Below are positions 1 to 10,486 of a DNA stretch of 64,000 nucleotides, piece by piece. Below the pieces are notes generated by a model that worked only from the letters and a program-made list of their open reading frames with translations, searched no databases and was not told the origin of the DNA. Position numbers and translations under genes: made by a program. The DNA is from Phytophthora colocasiae (taxonomy: Eukaryota; Oomycota; Peronosporomycetes; Peronosporales; Peronosporaceae). The number at the start of each line of letters is the position of its first letter. Position 1 is the first letter of the stretch. Where the stretch lies: assembly GCA_018806915.1 (NCBI GenBank), contig JAGKQI010000101.1:248001-312000 (forward strand), read 5' to 3'.

Positions 1-1150
1 GTGCGTAGCGAGACGAACGTTCGACAAGAGTCATGACCGGCGCGCGAAGCCGCTCAAGGAATCGTCGGAAGTCCCCCTGAACAGCTACGAGTGGTGCTCG
101 AGTTTGTGCCAATGTTGCACGCATTCCACGCAACGAGGTGATGGCATCTCGGGCTAGACTATTTACCTGCCGCCGGTACACCGAATGCCGTTGAATAGCA
201 GCTTGCTGAGATTGCAAATGCTCTCGGGCACTAGTTCCATAGGCCTGGAAGGCTTTGGATTCAGCCGTTTTGGCTGCCACAGCCCCCTTCAGTTGGTTGG
301 CCTGGTGTTGGAGAGCATCACGTTCATCTCGTAGAGTTTCCAACTCGCGTTCACGAAGCTCTGCGCGCTGACGAGCGGCCTGCAATTGATCTCGAAGGGC
401 AGCATTTTCTCGTTCTCGGTGTTCGCTTTGTGCCTGCGCTTCAGTCCACTTCTCCATGATCGCTTTGAAATGTGTGCCACGTTTACCCATTTCTTCATTC
501 AGGTGTTCTACGTTGTCACGGAGCAGTTTTGTCTCCTGCGTTAAGAGTTGACGTTCTTGACGAAGTTCTTTTGCTGACGTCTCACTTTTCTCAAGAGCTT
601 CAAGGTCTTCCCTGGCGCGTGTACGCAGTGCTGCCAACTCGTCGTGTTGCATTGAAATGCACGCATTCAACTCCATCACCTGCATCGCACGTTGGTGGGC
701 CTCAGCCAGTGCCTTCTCCTTAGCTTTTTTGGCATCGAGCAACTCCTTCCAGCAGAATTCACCAGCTTCCGCATCTCCAAGCATGGATGGGGCCAATTGG
801 TCCCTCAGAGAGCTGCTTGATGCTGTACATTCAGAGCTGACTTTCCGCTCACTCTCGGCAGCAGCAGCTCTCAGTGCTAGAACAACTTGCTGCAATTGAT
901 CCAGCTCCATCAGTAGTGAGTGGTTGCGTTTTTCCACCTCTCCACGTTTACATCGCTCTTCTTGCACTTTTTCCGTCATATTCACGAGCAATGAAGCTAA
1001 TGACTCTGGTTCGGTTGTAGAGGGGGAGCTCCCCACTGTGTCGACTACTTCGCTTCCGTCCTCACCCCCATCATCGTCGCTTCTCAGTTCCTGCTGGTCT
1101 TCTTCCAACATTAGGTCTTCCTCTTCATTTGGTCCATCTAAACGGTGCAT
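1..1150 (-). CDS. Long coiled-coil protein, N-terminal part (runs off the left edge)
   Basis: An uninterrupted minus-strand frame of about 383 codons starts at the ATG at 1150 and is still open at base 1. The first 40 residues are acidic (EEED, DDDGGEDGS runs). From about residue 60 onwards the protein is rich in E, Q, K, R, A and L with heptad-like spacing, typical of an extended coiled coil. Near the window edge the composition becomes more Arg/Leu-rich. I see no catalytic motif in the visible part. Coiled-coil segments of this kind precede motor domains in some kinesins and occur in centrosomal and Golgi proteins, but nothing here decides between these. The family is not recognised. Confidence 0.7.
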   Translation of the reverse strand, partial: MHRLDGPNEEEDLMLEEDQQELRSDDDGGEDGSEVVDTVGSSPSTTEPESLASLLVNMTEKVQEERCKRGEVEKRNHSLLMELDQLQQVVLALRAAAAESERKVSSECTASSSSLRDQLAPSMLGDAEAGEFCWKELLDAKKAKEKALAEAHQRAMQVMELNACISMQHDELAALRTRAREDLEALEKSETSAKELRQERQLLTQETKLLRDNVEHLNEEMGKRGTHFKAIMEKWTEAQAQSEHRERENAALRDQLQAARQRAELRERELETLRDERDALQHQANQLKGAVAAKTAESKAFQAYGTSAREHLQSQQAAIQRHSVYRRQVNSLARDAITSLRGMRATLAQTRAPLVAVQGDFRRFLERLRAPVMTLVERSSRYA

Positions 1151-1392
1151 CTTCTTCGCTTTATCGCTTTAACTGATACTTATTCGGCGACCAACGCTCG
1201 AATTGAAGCGCGAGCGACGTGAGGGGCTGAGGTGGTTTCTTGCTATGAACACCTACATGCTCACCTGCATGGATGATGACCATGCTTTTCATAGGGCAAG
1301 TTGAAGCTGCCAATTATAGATGGCTACAGCCTGTAGTCTTCAAGTCCTTTTTAGATGCGCTCTTGATTCCTTGTCTTCCTTGTTGTGTGAAA

Positions 1393-1951
1393 ATGGCTAG
1401 TGAGCACCAGGTGACTTTGGGCGTGAAAGGCCGACTGAGCAACCAGGAGATGGAGCAGCTCCGCAACCAGGTAAAAGCTATGCATCGATATGTTGTTCTC
1501 TGTGGGCGTAATTTGACTGGGGCTACTTCTTCAGCTTGCACAAGCTGCAGCGTATGCCCATGTACCAGAATATCAACGTGCTGCTCGAGCTGCAAAGGCC
1601 CAATCCAAGTCAAAACCAATGACAAAATGTTACCGGCGTGTAGATCCTGCTCGAGATACAGTAAGCAGCCAAGCACGACCTGCCAGAAAAACACTGGCGA
1701 GCATCCAGTACGAGCAGAAATTCTTAACACAGGCGTACGACTCGCTAAAACTACGACCCACTCGTGGTATTGGAACAGAAGCCAGGACTATCCTTCAAGA
1801 CGAGTATGTTACGAAGCCTCGAGAGGTGAGCTGTATCCCACGAAATCTGTCCAGCAAAAATGAGGTTAGTGAAGGCTCGGAGACTGGTAACCAGGTCTCA
1901 GGAGGAAAACGTCGTGGCCCCGCAACTATCCCCCAATTGTTTATCATGTAG
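1393..1951 (+). CDS. Small hypothetical protein, two exons
   Basis: Proposed exons are 1393-1470 and 1535-1951. The 64-nt intron begins GTAAAAG and ends TTCTTCAG, in phase 0. The spliced product is about 164 residues. Exon 1 encodes a short helix-like stretch (LSNQEMEQLRNQ) that recalls the start of QLQ-type domains of SWI/SNF ATPases, but it is too short to assign. Exon 2 is rich in Ala, Arg and Lys (pI clearly basic) and has a low-complexity C-terminus. The start was chosen because it is the first ATG giving an open frame across the intron. The gene faces away from the coiled-coil gene on its left. Function is unknown. Confidence 0.45.
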
Positions 1952-2072
1952 TAAAGCAGCTAAGAATCAGTTAGCCTCACTTCCAGCTAAGTACACTGTC
2001 GGATTGCTTTGTTTCGCTTAAGATTGGTTCTGCTCATTTTGTCATCGCATCAACCACGTGATCACAACACTT

Positions 2073-2969
2073 TTAAGACGGCACATAGCGCCAGCGGGCA
2101 CGGGCATCCAAGTCATCTTTCTGGGCATGTTGACGCAGCATTTCCTTTTTCTCGCGCTGTCGCTCTTTCTTGCGACGATTCTCTCGTTGACGTTTTGTCA
2201 GGCCATCCACCAAAGGCTCTGCAGGAGCAGCAACTTGCACGCGACGCGCCCGGCGTTTGGCTGTGTTGGAAGCGCCCACAACCTGCCACCCGTCGTCATC
2301 GTCCGAGTCGCTCGAGTCCGAACCCGATAGTTCCTCCTGCGCAACTGCAGCTTCCATAACCTGTTCAGCCTCTGGAACTTGAACATCTTCACTGTCATCA
2401 TCGGTCTTGGCCGCTCGAGGTTTGATGAACTCGGCCGGCACTCGGTATTCCACTTCTCCATCGTCGTACTTTAGATGATATTCGTTGCCCTTGCGTTGCT
2501 CCAGTACTATAGCAGGAAACCACTCGTCACCACCTCCAAATCTGGCCAGTACCTTCTGTTCTACCGTAAATTTAGGGGCATCGGCGGTAGGTAGCGACGC
2601 TTTGATCTTGCGGGCAAGACGAATGCCACCGAGATTCTTTGGCTTGAATTTGCGTGTGGCCAGCACCTGCGCGGCCGAAAGTCCGTCATCCGAGTCGCTG
2701 TCACTTATATTTTCCTCGTCGGCAATTGATGTAGAGGTATCGGGGGCTGTAGGCGCTTGAGGGTTCTTTGGAGACTGCTGAGGTGGTGACGGAGGATCGG
2801 AGACCGTCGATTTCTTAGAGGATTTCTTCTTACTGCGCTTTTTAGAGCGCTTATTGGGCGGCTGAAGGGTGGTCGATGGTGGCGTCTGCAACCGCTTGTA
2901 CACAAAGAGCGACAGCGCTGAGAGTAGCAGCGTCAGCACCAGGCGCGCCAGGAATGACAGCTCGACCAT
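2073..2969 (-). CDS. Membrane-anchored Tudor-like protein
   Basis: About 298 residues from the first true ATG at 2969. Residues about 5-25 form one hydrophobic segment followed by basic residues, so the protein is probably anchored in a membrane with the rest facing the cytosol. Then come Lys/Ser-rich low complexity (KKRSKKKSSKK) and an acidic stretch. Residues about 130-180 look like a small Tudor-like fold: VLARF, a W at WFPAIV, a YHLKYDDGE strand pair and a following EYRVP. Tudor domains usually read methylated Lys or Arg. The C-terminal 60 residues are highly charged (KRQRENRRKKERQREKKE), a nucleic-acid-binding or coiled-coil type composition. The partner is not predictable from sequence. 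Confidence 0.6.
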   Translation of the reverse strand: MVELSFLARLVLTLLLSALSLFVYKRLQTPPSTTLQPPNKRSKKRSKKKSSKKSTVSDPPSPPQQSPKNPQAPTAPDTSTSIADEENISDSDSDDGLSAAQVLATRKFKPKNLGGIRLARKIKASLPTADAPKFTVEQKVLARFGGGDEWFPAIVLEQRKGNEYHLKYDDGEVEYRVPAEFIKPRAAKTDDDSEDVQVPEAEQVMEAAVAQEELSGSDSSDSDDDDGWQVVGASNTAKRRARRVQVAAPAEPLVDGLTKRQRENRRKKERQREKKEMLRQHAQKDDLDARARWRYVPS

Positions 2970-3878
2970 CTTCACTGCGCAATTCTTTCTCTAGTTTGCA
3001 ACAATTGCTATATCGGGGCTTCGTTTTTGACCAATCATAGAAACCGATCCTTCAATAGCTGAAAATGTATTGCAATTTGCGATGCTGTCAATGCGGAAGC
3101 CTACCATGTTGCTCATTGTGTTGCGATGGTGGCATAAGCTTACTCTAACAACTCGTTGCTTGTTTCTTTTACTGATGCCTGTCAATAAATACTCGACTAG
3201 TCAGTCATGATTGGTTATAAAAGCAACTTGAAGCAAGTCTTAGCCCAAACCTTAGTCCATGGCAAACTTCCAGCGTTGCCAATTGTGCAGCAAGGAAAAA
3301 AGTGTCCAAGAAGACAAAGAACGACAGTGCAGTAGCTGGTAGCGTATCCATAGCAACGAGTTGATCTGTAGCGTGACGATCAGCGGAAGTTGCTGTCTAG
3401 GTAGTTGAAGCGCAAGTTGAAGTGAAAGATGCGAGATCTTGTTGCCATTGACATGACTGACTGTGAGCCCCGACACGCGATCTGTTGTACGTTGAACAAT
3501 GCAGTTGCCATTGTTGCCATCGCTGCTGACGTGGCTTCACTAACGACTGCCCCTGCACGTTTGCAACTGACTCAAGATCGCGACGGATCTCATCTTGGCG
3601 TTGCTTCAGGGTCGTATCTTTTCGATGCGTCCGTTCATTCACGAGCGGCAATGAACATAATGGACAGAGTAAAGCTATGCATGTACAGCGAAAAGCGTCT
3701 TGCTGCTTCTGCTTTACCGCACTTTCAACAGCGCAAACAGTAGAAGATCGCAGGGGATGGCATAAGGTTGGCGTTAATACCGTTACACGTATTGATTGAA
3801 CTGCTTGTCATCGGATTCCTGCGCTTCCATCGCCACATCAGATCCCACGCCGCCATCCCACGTGGAGCGGCCTCCGAG
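2970..3878. other. Intergenic stretch with no convincing gene
   Basis: About 900 bp between the divergent Tudor-like and MYB genes, so it must carry both promoters. Several short frames overlap on both strands. One minus-strand frame at 3397-3651 is rich in Q, K, R and E, but has no consistent splice sites or family signature. I see no RNA gene or repeat here. Confidence 0.4.
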
Positions 3879-5162
3879 ATGGATCCACGGCCGCCGCACA
3901 TTTCGACGCGGTCGGCCGTTACTGTGGAATGCCAAGCGCATTTTAGCCTGGAGAAGGGCCAGGGAGAGGAGCAGCCAACCCAAGCCAAAGCAAAAGAGAA
4001 GGACGGCGCCTGCACCCAGAGCAGAGTGCTCATTTACGATTTCGACGCAGCAGAGCCAAGTCGCTTTGGAGCGAAGATGTACCAAGGGTCCGACCGCCCA
4101 ACATGGCAACAGCCAGTCTACCCAGAGCGTGCGTCGCCTCCGCAGTCTCAAACGGGTTGGTTCCCACTACAAGACGCTGAACAACAGCAGCACACAGCAC
4201 AACAGTCACAAAGTGAATGGCTACCAGGCGCCACTAGTCCCAGTCACGACCGACGGGTCTACGCCGCCTCCTCCCCAATGTATTCTTCCGCACCAGCACC
4301 TTCACCTCCTTATATATGGACAAGTGAGGCTCATTCCCACTCGCCCCCAGCACGAACCGTGCAGTTCATCTCTTCACCAACCTACCCGCGTCCTCTCATA
4401 CTCTCAGAGCCAGGACTCTACGACCGAGAAGATCAACAGCCAAAGCCCCAGACTGTTCTACGCCACAATAAACAGATCGTAATCGGCCGCTGGAATAGCG
4501 AGGAACATCAATGGTTCCTCAAAGGCCTTGAGATGTTCCAAGGCCCAGCGTGGGGCGAGATCGCCAGACTCATCGGCACTCGCACATCGACTCAAGTGCG
4601 GACTCACGCCCAGAAGTTCTTCACCAAGATGGCCAGACTCAACCAGACCATGCCGTACTTCGAGGTGCAGATCCAGAAGGAACGCGCTCGACTCGTAGCT
4701 CAAGGGGCCAACGTTACCCCCACTGCGCAGAGCACTTCAAATGCTCCACTGTCCGCCACACTGTCGCCTCGCAAGCGGCTGGCATCGACCAGCAACAGTC
4801 CCAGACAATCGCTCAGGCGGTTTAAGGAAGAGGCCGCAAAGTCTCCAACGTACGGAATCGCTGTACAAGCTAGAAGATACCCACAAGATGCACCAGACAT
4901 GAAGCCCAGAGTGTACACTAGTGGGTTCTCATCTTCGTCTTCCCCTTCAAGTGGACCAGTGATGACCAAGGAATGGCCGCAGCAACAATGGGTGGCGGAT
5001 GACGCTAGACAATGGCCCTTAGCCTCACCAACGTCCACAGCGGCATCACTGCAGCTAACGCAGCTGCAACTAGCCGATGTCGGACAGCCAACGACTCCAA
5101 CAGCCGACGCCGAGTCGCTGCCGTCCATGAACAAGCTGCTTTGCCGTAGCACTTCTACCTGA
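3879..5162 (+). CDS. SHAQKY-class single-repeat MYB-related transcription factor
   Basis: About 427 residues from the first in-frame ATG (3879); the same frame is open upstream only from a TTG. Residues about 200-255 carry one MYB-like repeat: RWNSEEHQWFL, then a helix around GLEMFQG, and a third helix ending STQVRTHAQKFF. This is the SHAQKY signature of plant and oomycete MYB-related regulators. The repeat uses W, then F, then the THAQKFF motif in place of regularly spaced Trp residues. The rest is low complexity, rich in Gln, Pro and Ser, as expected of activation regions. The protein should bind DNA in the nucleus. An alternative start at 4077 would shorten it without losing the domain. 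Confidence 0.85.
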   Translation: MDPRPPHISTRSAVTVECQAHFSLEKGQGEEQPTQAKAKEKDGACTQSRVLIYDFDAAEPSRFGAKMYQGSDRPTWQQPVYPERASPPQSQTGWFPLQDAEQQQHTAQQSQSEWLPGATSPSHDRRVYAASSPMYSSAPAPSPPYIWTSEAHSHSPPARTVQFISSPTYPRPLILSEPGLYDREDQQPKPQTVLRHNKQIVIGRWNSEEHQWFLKGLEMFQGPAWGEIARLIGTRTSTQVRTHAQKFFTKMARLNQTMPYFEVQIQKERARLVAQGANVTPTAQSTSNAPLSATLSPRKRLASTSNSPRQSLRRFKEEAAKSPTYGIAVQARRYPQDAPDMKPRVYTSGFSSSSSPSSGPVMTKEWPQQQWVADDARQWPLASPTSTAASLQLTQLQLADVGQPTTPTADAESLPSMNKLLCRSTST

Positions 5163-5426
5163 AAGGTCAACCATTGACATGTGAACGTTGATGTCATGTA
5201 GCGTCCGAGTGAGTGGAGATGTATACTACCTGTTGCCTATCCTAACTCCGTACAATTCCATATATTAAATACCCTCACAGATGAAATACATCGAACCTAA
5301 CTCGTGATGTAGTCCATTTTAGCTACAGTGTTCTTGCAATGTAGCCATCTCACTTCAGCTCGCGCCTGATTGGTTGAAAATATTATTGCGCCACGTCACA
5401 CATGCGCATTCCTTGACTTGTTGCTC

Positions 5427-7222
5427 ATGGCGCTCTCTCGACGGCGTCCGACCAAGAAACCGCGTGTTCCTCGCCGGGAACCCACGCGTCACGCCGTCGT
5501 GATGGTTCTGGGTGACGTGGGCCGCAGTCCGCGTATGCAGTACCACGCGTTGTCGCTGGCGCGGATGTCCCCGAACCTGCGCGTGACGCTTTTGGGTTAC
5601 GCGGGCGAGCGCTGCGTGCCTGACGTGGCACAACAGAGCAATATCGATCTCCTGACCTTCACTCCGCATTTGCAGCGACTGCCACGCAAGCTCTTCCTGT
5701 TACTGGCCCCTATTAAAGTTTTACTGCAACTATTGCAGATGTTGTGGTTGTTGCTGGTCACGGCGGGGAGTGTGGACCTCGTACTGCTACAGAATCCACC
5801 GACGTAAGAGCTTTCATTGATTGTTGGACAGAATTTACAGGTACTAATGAGGTGGCAATTGTAGAATTCCGACGTTTGTGGTGGTGTGGCTCTGTTGTCG
5901 TCTGAAGGGAGCCAAGTTTGTGATTGACTGGCACAATTTGGGCTACAGCCTGCTGGCGTTGTCTCTTGGTGACGGGCATCCATTAGTCAAGGTAAGGACA
6001 TGATGAAGCATAATTGAGCTATTTGATGGTTAAAGCTGAAGGTTGGTGACGGTGGGCAGATCGCGAAATGGGTCGAACGCGTCTTCGGACGCAAGGCTGA
6101 TGCCAACTTGTGTGTCACGCACGTGATGCAGACGTGGCTGAGAGATACATGGCAGATTGAGGCTACTGTGCTGCATGATAAACCACCGCTCTTTTTCAAG
6201 CCGACACCACTTGATACGCAGCACGAACTATTCAGTCGAGTTGGCGATCAATTAGAACACTGCAACGATGTACGTGCTTCTAGTATTGTGATGTGGCATT
6301 GACATGTACTAACTGATAGTCTTTGGTGTATTACAGTTGGTAACTTGGGGCGGAAACTCGGCTAGCCTGGAAGAAACGCTTCTCACTCGCAAGACTCGTG
6401 GTCTAAATGGTAAAAAGGGAAAAACTGTAGTGCAACCTCGAGAGAACCGACCGGCCATGATCATCAGCTCCACCAGTTGGACTGCGGATGAAGATTTTGG
6501 TATTTTACTTCACGCACTAGAGCTTCTGGACAAACGCACAGCATCACTGAGTTTGTCTGAGTTCCCGAACCTCCTGGTGGTTGTGACGGGTAAGGGGCCA
6601 CAGAAGGAAATGTATCTCGCGAAGATCCGGCAGCTCGCCTTCAAGCGTATTCGCATTGCTACAATGTACAGTATTCACAGTATCATTTTCTGTAGATTCG
6701 CTGTTCTGACCGTTTTCCTTCTGGCTATTAGGTGGCTCGAAGCTAGCGACTACCCACTAGTGTTAGGCAGTGCTGACCTGGGTGTGTGCTTGCACACTTC
6801 GTCATCCGGCCTGGATCTGCCTATGAAGGTGCTGGACATGTTTGGCTGTGGACTTCCGGTTTGCGCCATCGGATTCAAATGCCTGGATGAGCTTGTCAAG
6901 CACGACAAGTACGTTTTACAAACTGTTTTTCTTCTAGATCTTACGCGTAGACTCACCCTCTGCTCCACAGGAACGGCCTCGTTTTCAACTCATCTGAGCA
7001 GTTATCGACACAACTTTATGATTTACTCAAGGGATATCCGAAAGATACTGCTCAGCTCAGTCGCCTACGAGCATCTCTGAAGTCTGTAGAGGTACATTTT
7101 TACAAATATTTTTTTTGCAGCTTCGCTCTCTTCAAGCAGCTAACCTGTTATTGTAGCATTGGCCTGAGAATTGGAATCGTGTAGCTGCTCCAGTCTTCAA
7201 GAAACAACTTCGTTTGCGATAG
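5427..7222 (+). CDS. ALG1: Chitobiosyldiphosphodolichol beta-mannosyltransferase (ALG1), seven exons
   Basis: Adds the first mannose, from GDP-mannose, to dolichol-PP-GlcNAc2 on the cytosolic face of the ER in N-glycan assembly. Proposed exons: 5427-5803, 5865-5991, 6060-6269, 6337-6665, 6732-6908, 6971-7091, 7157-7222; all introns are 60-70 nt with GT-AG ends, and the lengths sum to 468 residues, close to yeast and human ALG1. Family hallmarks are visible: [17 protein letters not shown] near the N-terminus, a hydrophobic segment about residues 90-115, [44 protein letters not shown], and the GT-B nucleotide-sugar site [24 protein letters not shown]. Exon 3 could start at 6036 instead, but 6060 fits the family better (HPLVK then IAKWVER). 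Confidence 0.93.
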
Positions 7223-7394
7223 ACAGTTTACAGGTTGAACTATGTCGACGAAAAGTGTAGCCATTTTTCTGTTTTCAGATATGGCTACATATTTCACTTC
7301 CGTCTGATTGGTCAATTTCGAATAAGTCCGAATTAGTTCTCAACAAATCTTCCATAAAAAAAAACTAACAGAAGAAGAGAATAAATAAATAATA

Positions 7395-8132
7395 ATGCCC
7401 ACGACGGGAGGCTTCGCGCTCGGCATCTCCCCGGAGGAGAAGCTCTCCCTTCCTCTCGGTAATAGCTACCTACATACCCCTTCCGTCTCCACCCTTTCCT
7501 TCTCCTCTAACCTCCTATTACTACGGTAGACACTTTAATTCAGAAGGCCAAGAAGCAGAAACCCAAGTTTAAAACTGGTAAAAAGCCCACGAAAGAGGCC
7601 CCAGCCAAGAAACAAAAGACCCAAAAGCCCAAGAAACAAGGACACAAACAGCAAAATGTCAAGAAGATGGTGCTCGTCCCCGTCTCCAAGGCCGCAGTAT
7701 GTTGGAGTTTTTCTGCAGTGTCAAAAACTAATTTTTATTGACACATAAATGATGTGAAATAGCGTGCAAAGGCCAACGCGGCAGTGTCATCGGCCAAACG
7801 CCAGTCCGTGATGAACAAACGGCGGCCTGGACTGGTGGTGGCTGCTAAGAAGGGCAAGAAGAAGGTCCCTACTGTTCAGTTGCGGGCCCACAAGACATCG
7901 GCAGCCCGTAAACAGAAGAAGGTTAAGAACGGAGCCCTGGACGTGTCCAACATCATTAACCACTTCCGCACGCACCCCAAGAAGTTCGACGTGCCCAAGG
8001 GCAGCAACCTCCGTATCACCATCAAGTACGTTGGCGTTCTTTTAAATTCTTTAGTGAGCATGGAAAACTAATATTTTTTTTGTATGTGACAGCCTTAACA
8101 ACGTCAAACCTGTTGTTGGTGGACAGAAGTAG
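7395..8132 (+). CDS. Very basic nuclear-type protein with a possible UAP56-binding motif
   Basis: Proposed exons: 7395-7458, 7530-7696, 7763-8025 and 8093-8132, all with GT-AG introns of about 65-70 nt; they give about 177 residues. The N-terminus has LSLPLDTLIQKAKK, which resembles the short UAP56-binding motif of mRNA-export adaptors (consensus SLDDIIK). The middle is dominated by Lys, Pro, Gln and Ala (KKPTKEAPAKKQKTQKPKK) and must be nucleic-acid binding or nucleolar. The C-terminus ends in a more ordered block, LDVSNIINHFRTHPKKFDVP followed by a strand and VKPVVGGQK. An RNA-export adaptor role is only a suggestion; a ribosome-biogenesis protein would look similar. No RRM is present. Confidence 0.6.
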
Positions 8133-8369
8133 CGATTCACAGATGTTAAGATGTCTCGATTCGTGTTGGACGGTAGCTTTCGCTTACTTCTACATCTCTT
8201 TTGACTTACTTTCTCTTAGTTCCGTTTTAAATCCCTAGCGTGGTGTGTTGATAATGAAATAGGAGCGTTTGCTACGAATAGAGGAGCTCAGTGGAGGAGT
8301 TGACAGTCATATATGACTAGTTAATACAGCTACCGGTACTAGACTCTCCAACTAGCGAAGCAGCTCTAC

Positions 8370-9088
8370 ACAAACTGTTTACGAACAAAGCAGAACCTGT
8401 CGATGGTGGGGACCTTCGGAACAAGGACGATGGCATCAATCTTCGATTTCACTTCGGGCGTCAACTTACCCACCTAGAGAAGCGCCTTCAGAATTCTCCT
8501 TCAGTTGCTCCGGACGGCTAGCACCAACGAGAACAGGCAATACTCAACTAGGCTAACGTACATCCCAGCTCTGCCGCGATTGGTTTGAGCTGATCGGCCA
8601 TCGCCACATTCTCCGTGAAGTCTTCCAGAAGAGGACCCCTTTTGAACATTGGCGTCGTAAAGCGCGAGTCTGTAGGCAGACCAGTAGTGTATTTACCAGT
8701 CAGAGTGCCGTACGCCAGTGGCGACCACGTCGTGAGCCCGAGCTTGTGTTTCTTGAAGAGATCCAAGAACTCGAACTCGACCTTGTTACGCTCGAAGATG
8801 TTGTACTGAGGTCACAATGGGGCGGATCAGACCGAGACGGTCGGCGATTTCGCAGGCCTCCTGAATGTCCGAAGCGAGCCACTAACTCGTGCGCCCTTGT
8901 TGATGGCCGTACCCATGTTTTCTTCTGCTTGGCCGTTACCGTAGATCTCAGCGTTGTCGAAGAAGTTGACACCGTGCTGGAACGCAGTCTTCATCAAGCC
9001 TCGGGCGTGTGCTTATCGTTGTTTTGCATCCAAAAACGAGCAAACGGGAGTTGCCCATGAAACGGTACGTCATCTTGGTGTCAGTCAT
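8370..9088 (-). pseudogene. AKR1: decayed Kv-beta-like aldo/keto reductase
   Basis: Minus-strand remains of the same family as the intact gene starting at 9312. The N-terminus (TDTKMTYRFMGNS) starts at 9088. A deletion then removes the section around the first catalytic residues. Pieces follow in other frames: HGVNFFDNAEIYGNGQAEE, the ASDIQEACEIADRLGLI block, and at 8548-8766 a cleaner part (LTTWSPLAYGTLTGKYT to AAELGCTLA). The C-terminal third is recognisable down to about 8370 but is frameshifted. At least three lesions are visible, so it is not translatable. It sits head-to-head with AKR2, 224 bp away. Confidence 0.85.
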
Positions 9089-9262
9089 AGCTGGTGCTGG
9101 TCTTGCTTTGGTTGTTGTAAAACGAGAAATGAACATCCACCTCGATCATATCGAGGCACATCAACATGAAGATTATGTGCGCCTCTGTTGGCGCATAAGC
9201 GATGTTGATTGTGGGGCATCTTTGGATCATCGAGTCTTTTGGATCATCGAGTCTTGGTTCCA

Positions 9263-9283
9263 AATCTCATTCTCCATTTTGCT
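9263..9283 (+). promoter_or_regulatory. Oomycete-type initiator/FPR core promoter of AKR2
   Basis: The bases CTCATTCTCCATTTTGC fit the oomycete Inr plus flanking promoter region consensus (CATTYYNCAWTTT) without mismatch. It lies about 45 nt upstream of the AKR2 ATG, the usual distance in Phytophthora. It also supports the choice of the 9312 start over the longer upstream frame. Confidence 0.65.
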
Positions 9284-9311
9284 CTGTCTAAAGCAACGCT
9301 TACCAACTACC

Positions 9312-10364
9312 ATGTCTGAAACCAAGATGACGTACCGCTTCCTGGGCAACTCCGGTCTTCTCGTGTCCAAACTCTCTCTGGGCGCTTGGATGTTCTTCGA
9401 CAAGAAAGACTCGAGGTTCACGGCTGACAACTGGTACAAAATGATGACCACCGCCTTCCAGCACGGCGTCAACTTCTTCGACAACGCTGAAAACTACACT
9501 GACGGGTATTCCGAAGAGCTCACGGGTATCGCCATTAAGCGTGGCATTGACGAAGGTGTCTGGAGTCGCGAGGACCTGGTCGTCTCCACCAAAGTCTTTG
9601 CTGGTACCAAGGGCTTCATGGGAGCGGGTCCGAATGACCAGGGCATCCACCGCAAGCACATTGTGGAGGGTGTCAAGGCTTCTCTACATCGTCTTCAGCT
9701 CGACAACGTTGACGTGGTCTTCTGTCACCGATCCGAGCCGTACACTCCCATTGAGGAGACTGTGCGCGCCATGAACTTCGTGATCAACCAGGGCTGGGCT
9801 TACTACTGGGGCACCAGCGAGTGGCTCGCTTCGGACATCCAAGAGGCCTGCGAGATCGCCGACCGTCTTGGGCTGATCCGTCCCATTGTGGAGCAGTCTC
9901 AATACAACATCTTCGAGCGCAACCGGGTCGAGTTTGAGTACACCGACTTGTACAAGAAGCACAAGCTGGGACTCACCACGTTCTCGCCGCTGGCATTTGG
10001 ATTGCTTTCGGGCAAATACAGTGCTGGTAGACCTTCAGATTCCAGGTTTACGACGCCAATGTTCAAGGATATGGCGAACTTCGATGAGCGCGTCGCTATG
10101 GCCGACAAGATGAAGCAGATCGCGAACGATCTGGGCTGTTCGCTGCCTCAATTGGCTCTCGCCTGGTGTGTTTCGAACGAGAACGCGTCGACTGTCATGA
10201 TGGGCGCTAGTCGACCGGAACAGCTAGAGGAAAACCTTAAGGCGCTGGACTTTGTGGCGAAAGTGACACCTGACGTGAAGGCTAAGATCGACGCTATCGT
10301 CAACTTTGTTCCTAGTGTTCCGCAGCAGGATGTGTTGGCGACACTGCGTGGCAGACACCTATAG
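9312..10364 (+). CDS. AKR2: Kv-beta-like aldo/keto reductase (intact)
   Basis: About 350 residues, the normal length of a single (beta/alpha)8 AKR domain; start chosen at the ATG after the initiator, where homology to the paralogues begins (MSETKMTYRFLG). Sequence signs of the Kv-beta branch (AKR6) rather than general AKRs: [42 protein letters not shown] and the cofactor loop MMGASRPEQLEENLKAL. The catalytic tetrad is present: Asp and Tyr in FDNAENY, Lys in STKVF, and His in VFCHRSEP, where animal Kv-beta proteins have Asn. An NADP(H)-dependent carbonyl reductase in the cytosol is likely; association with a K+ channel is possible but cannot be seen. It has the same orientation as AKR6, AKR9, AKR11 and AKR12. 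Confidence 0.92.
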   Translation: MSETKMTYRFLGNSGLLVSKLSLGAWMFFDKKDSRFTADNWYKMMTTAFQHGVNFFDNAENYTDGYSEELTGIAIKRGIDEGVWSREDLVVSTKVFAGTKGFMGAGPNDQGIHRKHIVEGVKASLHRLQLDNVDVVFCHRSEPYTPIEETVRAMNFVINQGWAYYWGTSEWLASDIQEACEIADRLGLIRPIVEQSQYNIFERNRVEFEYTDLYKKHKLGLTTFSPLAFGLLSGKYSAGRPSDSRFTTPMFKDMANFDERVAMADKMKQIANDLGCSLPQLALAWCVSNENASTVMMGASRPEQLEENLKALDFVAKVTPDVKAKIDAIVNFVPSVPQQDVLATLRGRHL

Positions 10365-10486
10365 GTCGGACACAACTCACTTCGAGTAAAACGATACACC
10401 TCTAGGTCAAACACACCAAACAGGAACTCAAAACCAAATGAGAAACATTTTTCTTTTCAATTCGTGAAATTCCAAGTTCTCCTAGT

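Noticed and set aside
3397..3651. Minus-strand exon of a Gln-rich protein
   Set aside because: Frame is short, flanks give no splice sites that join it to another coding piece.
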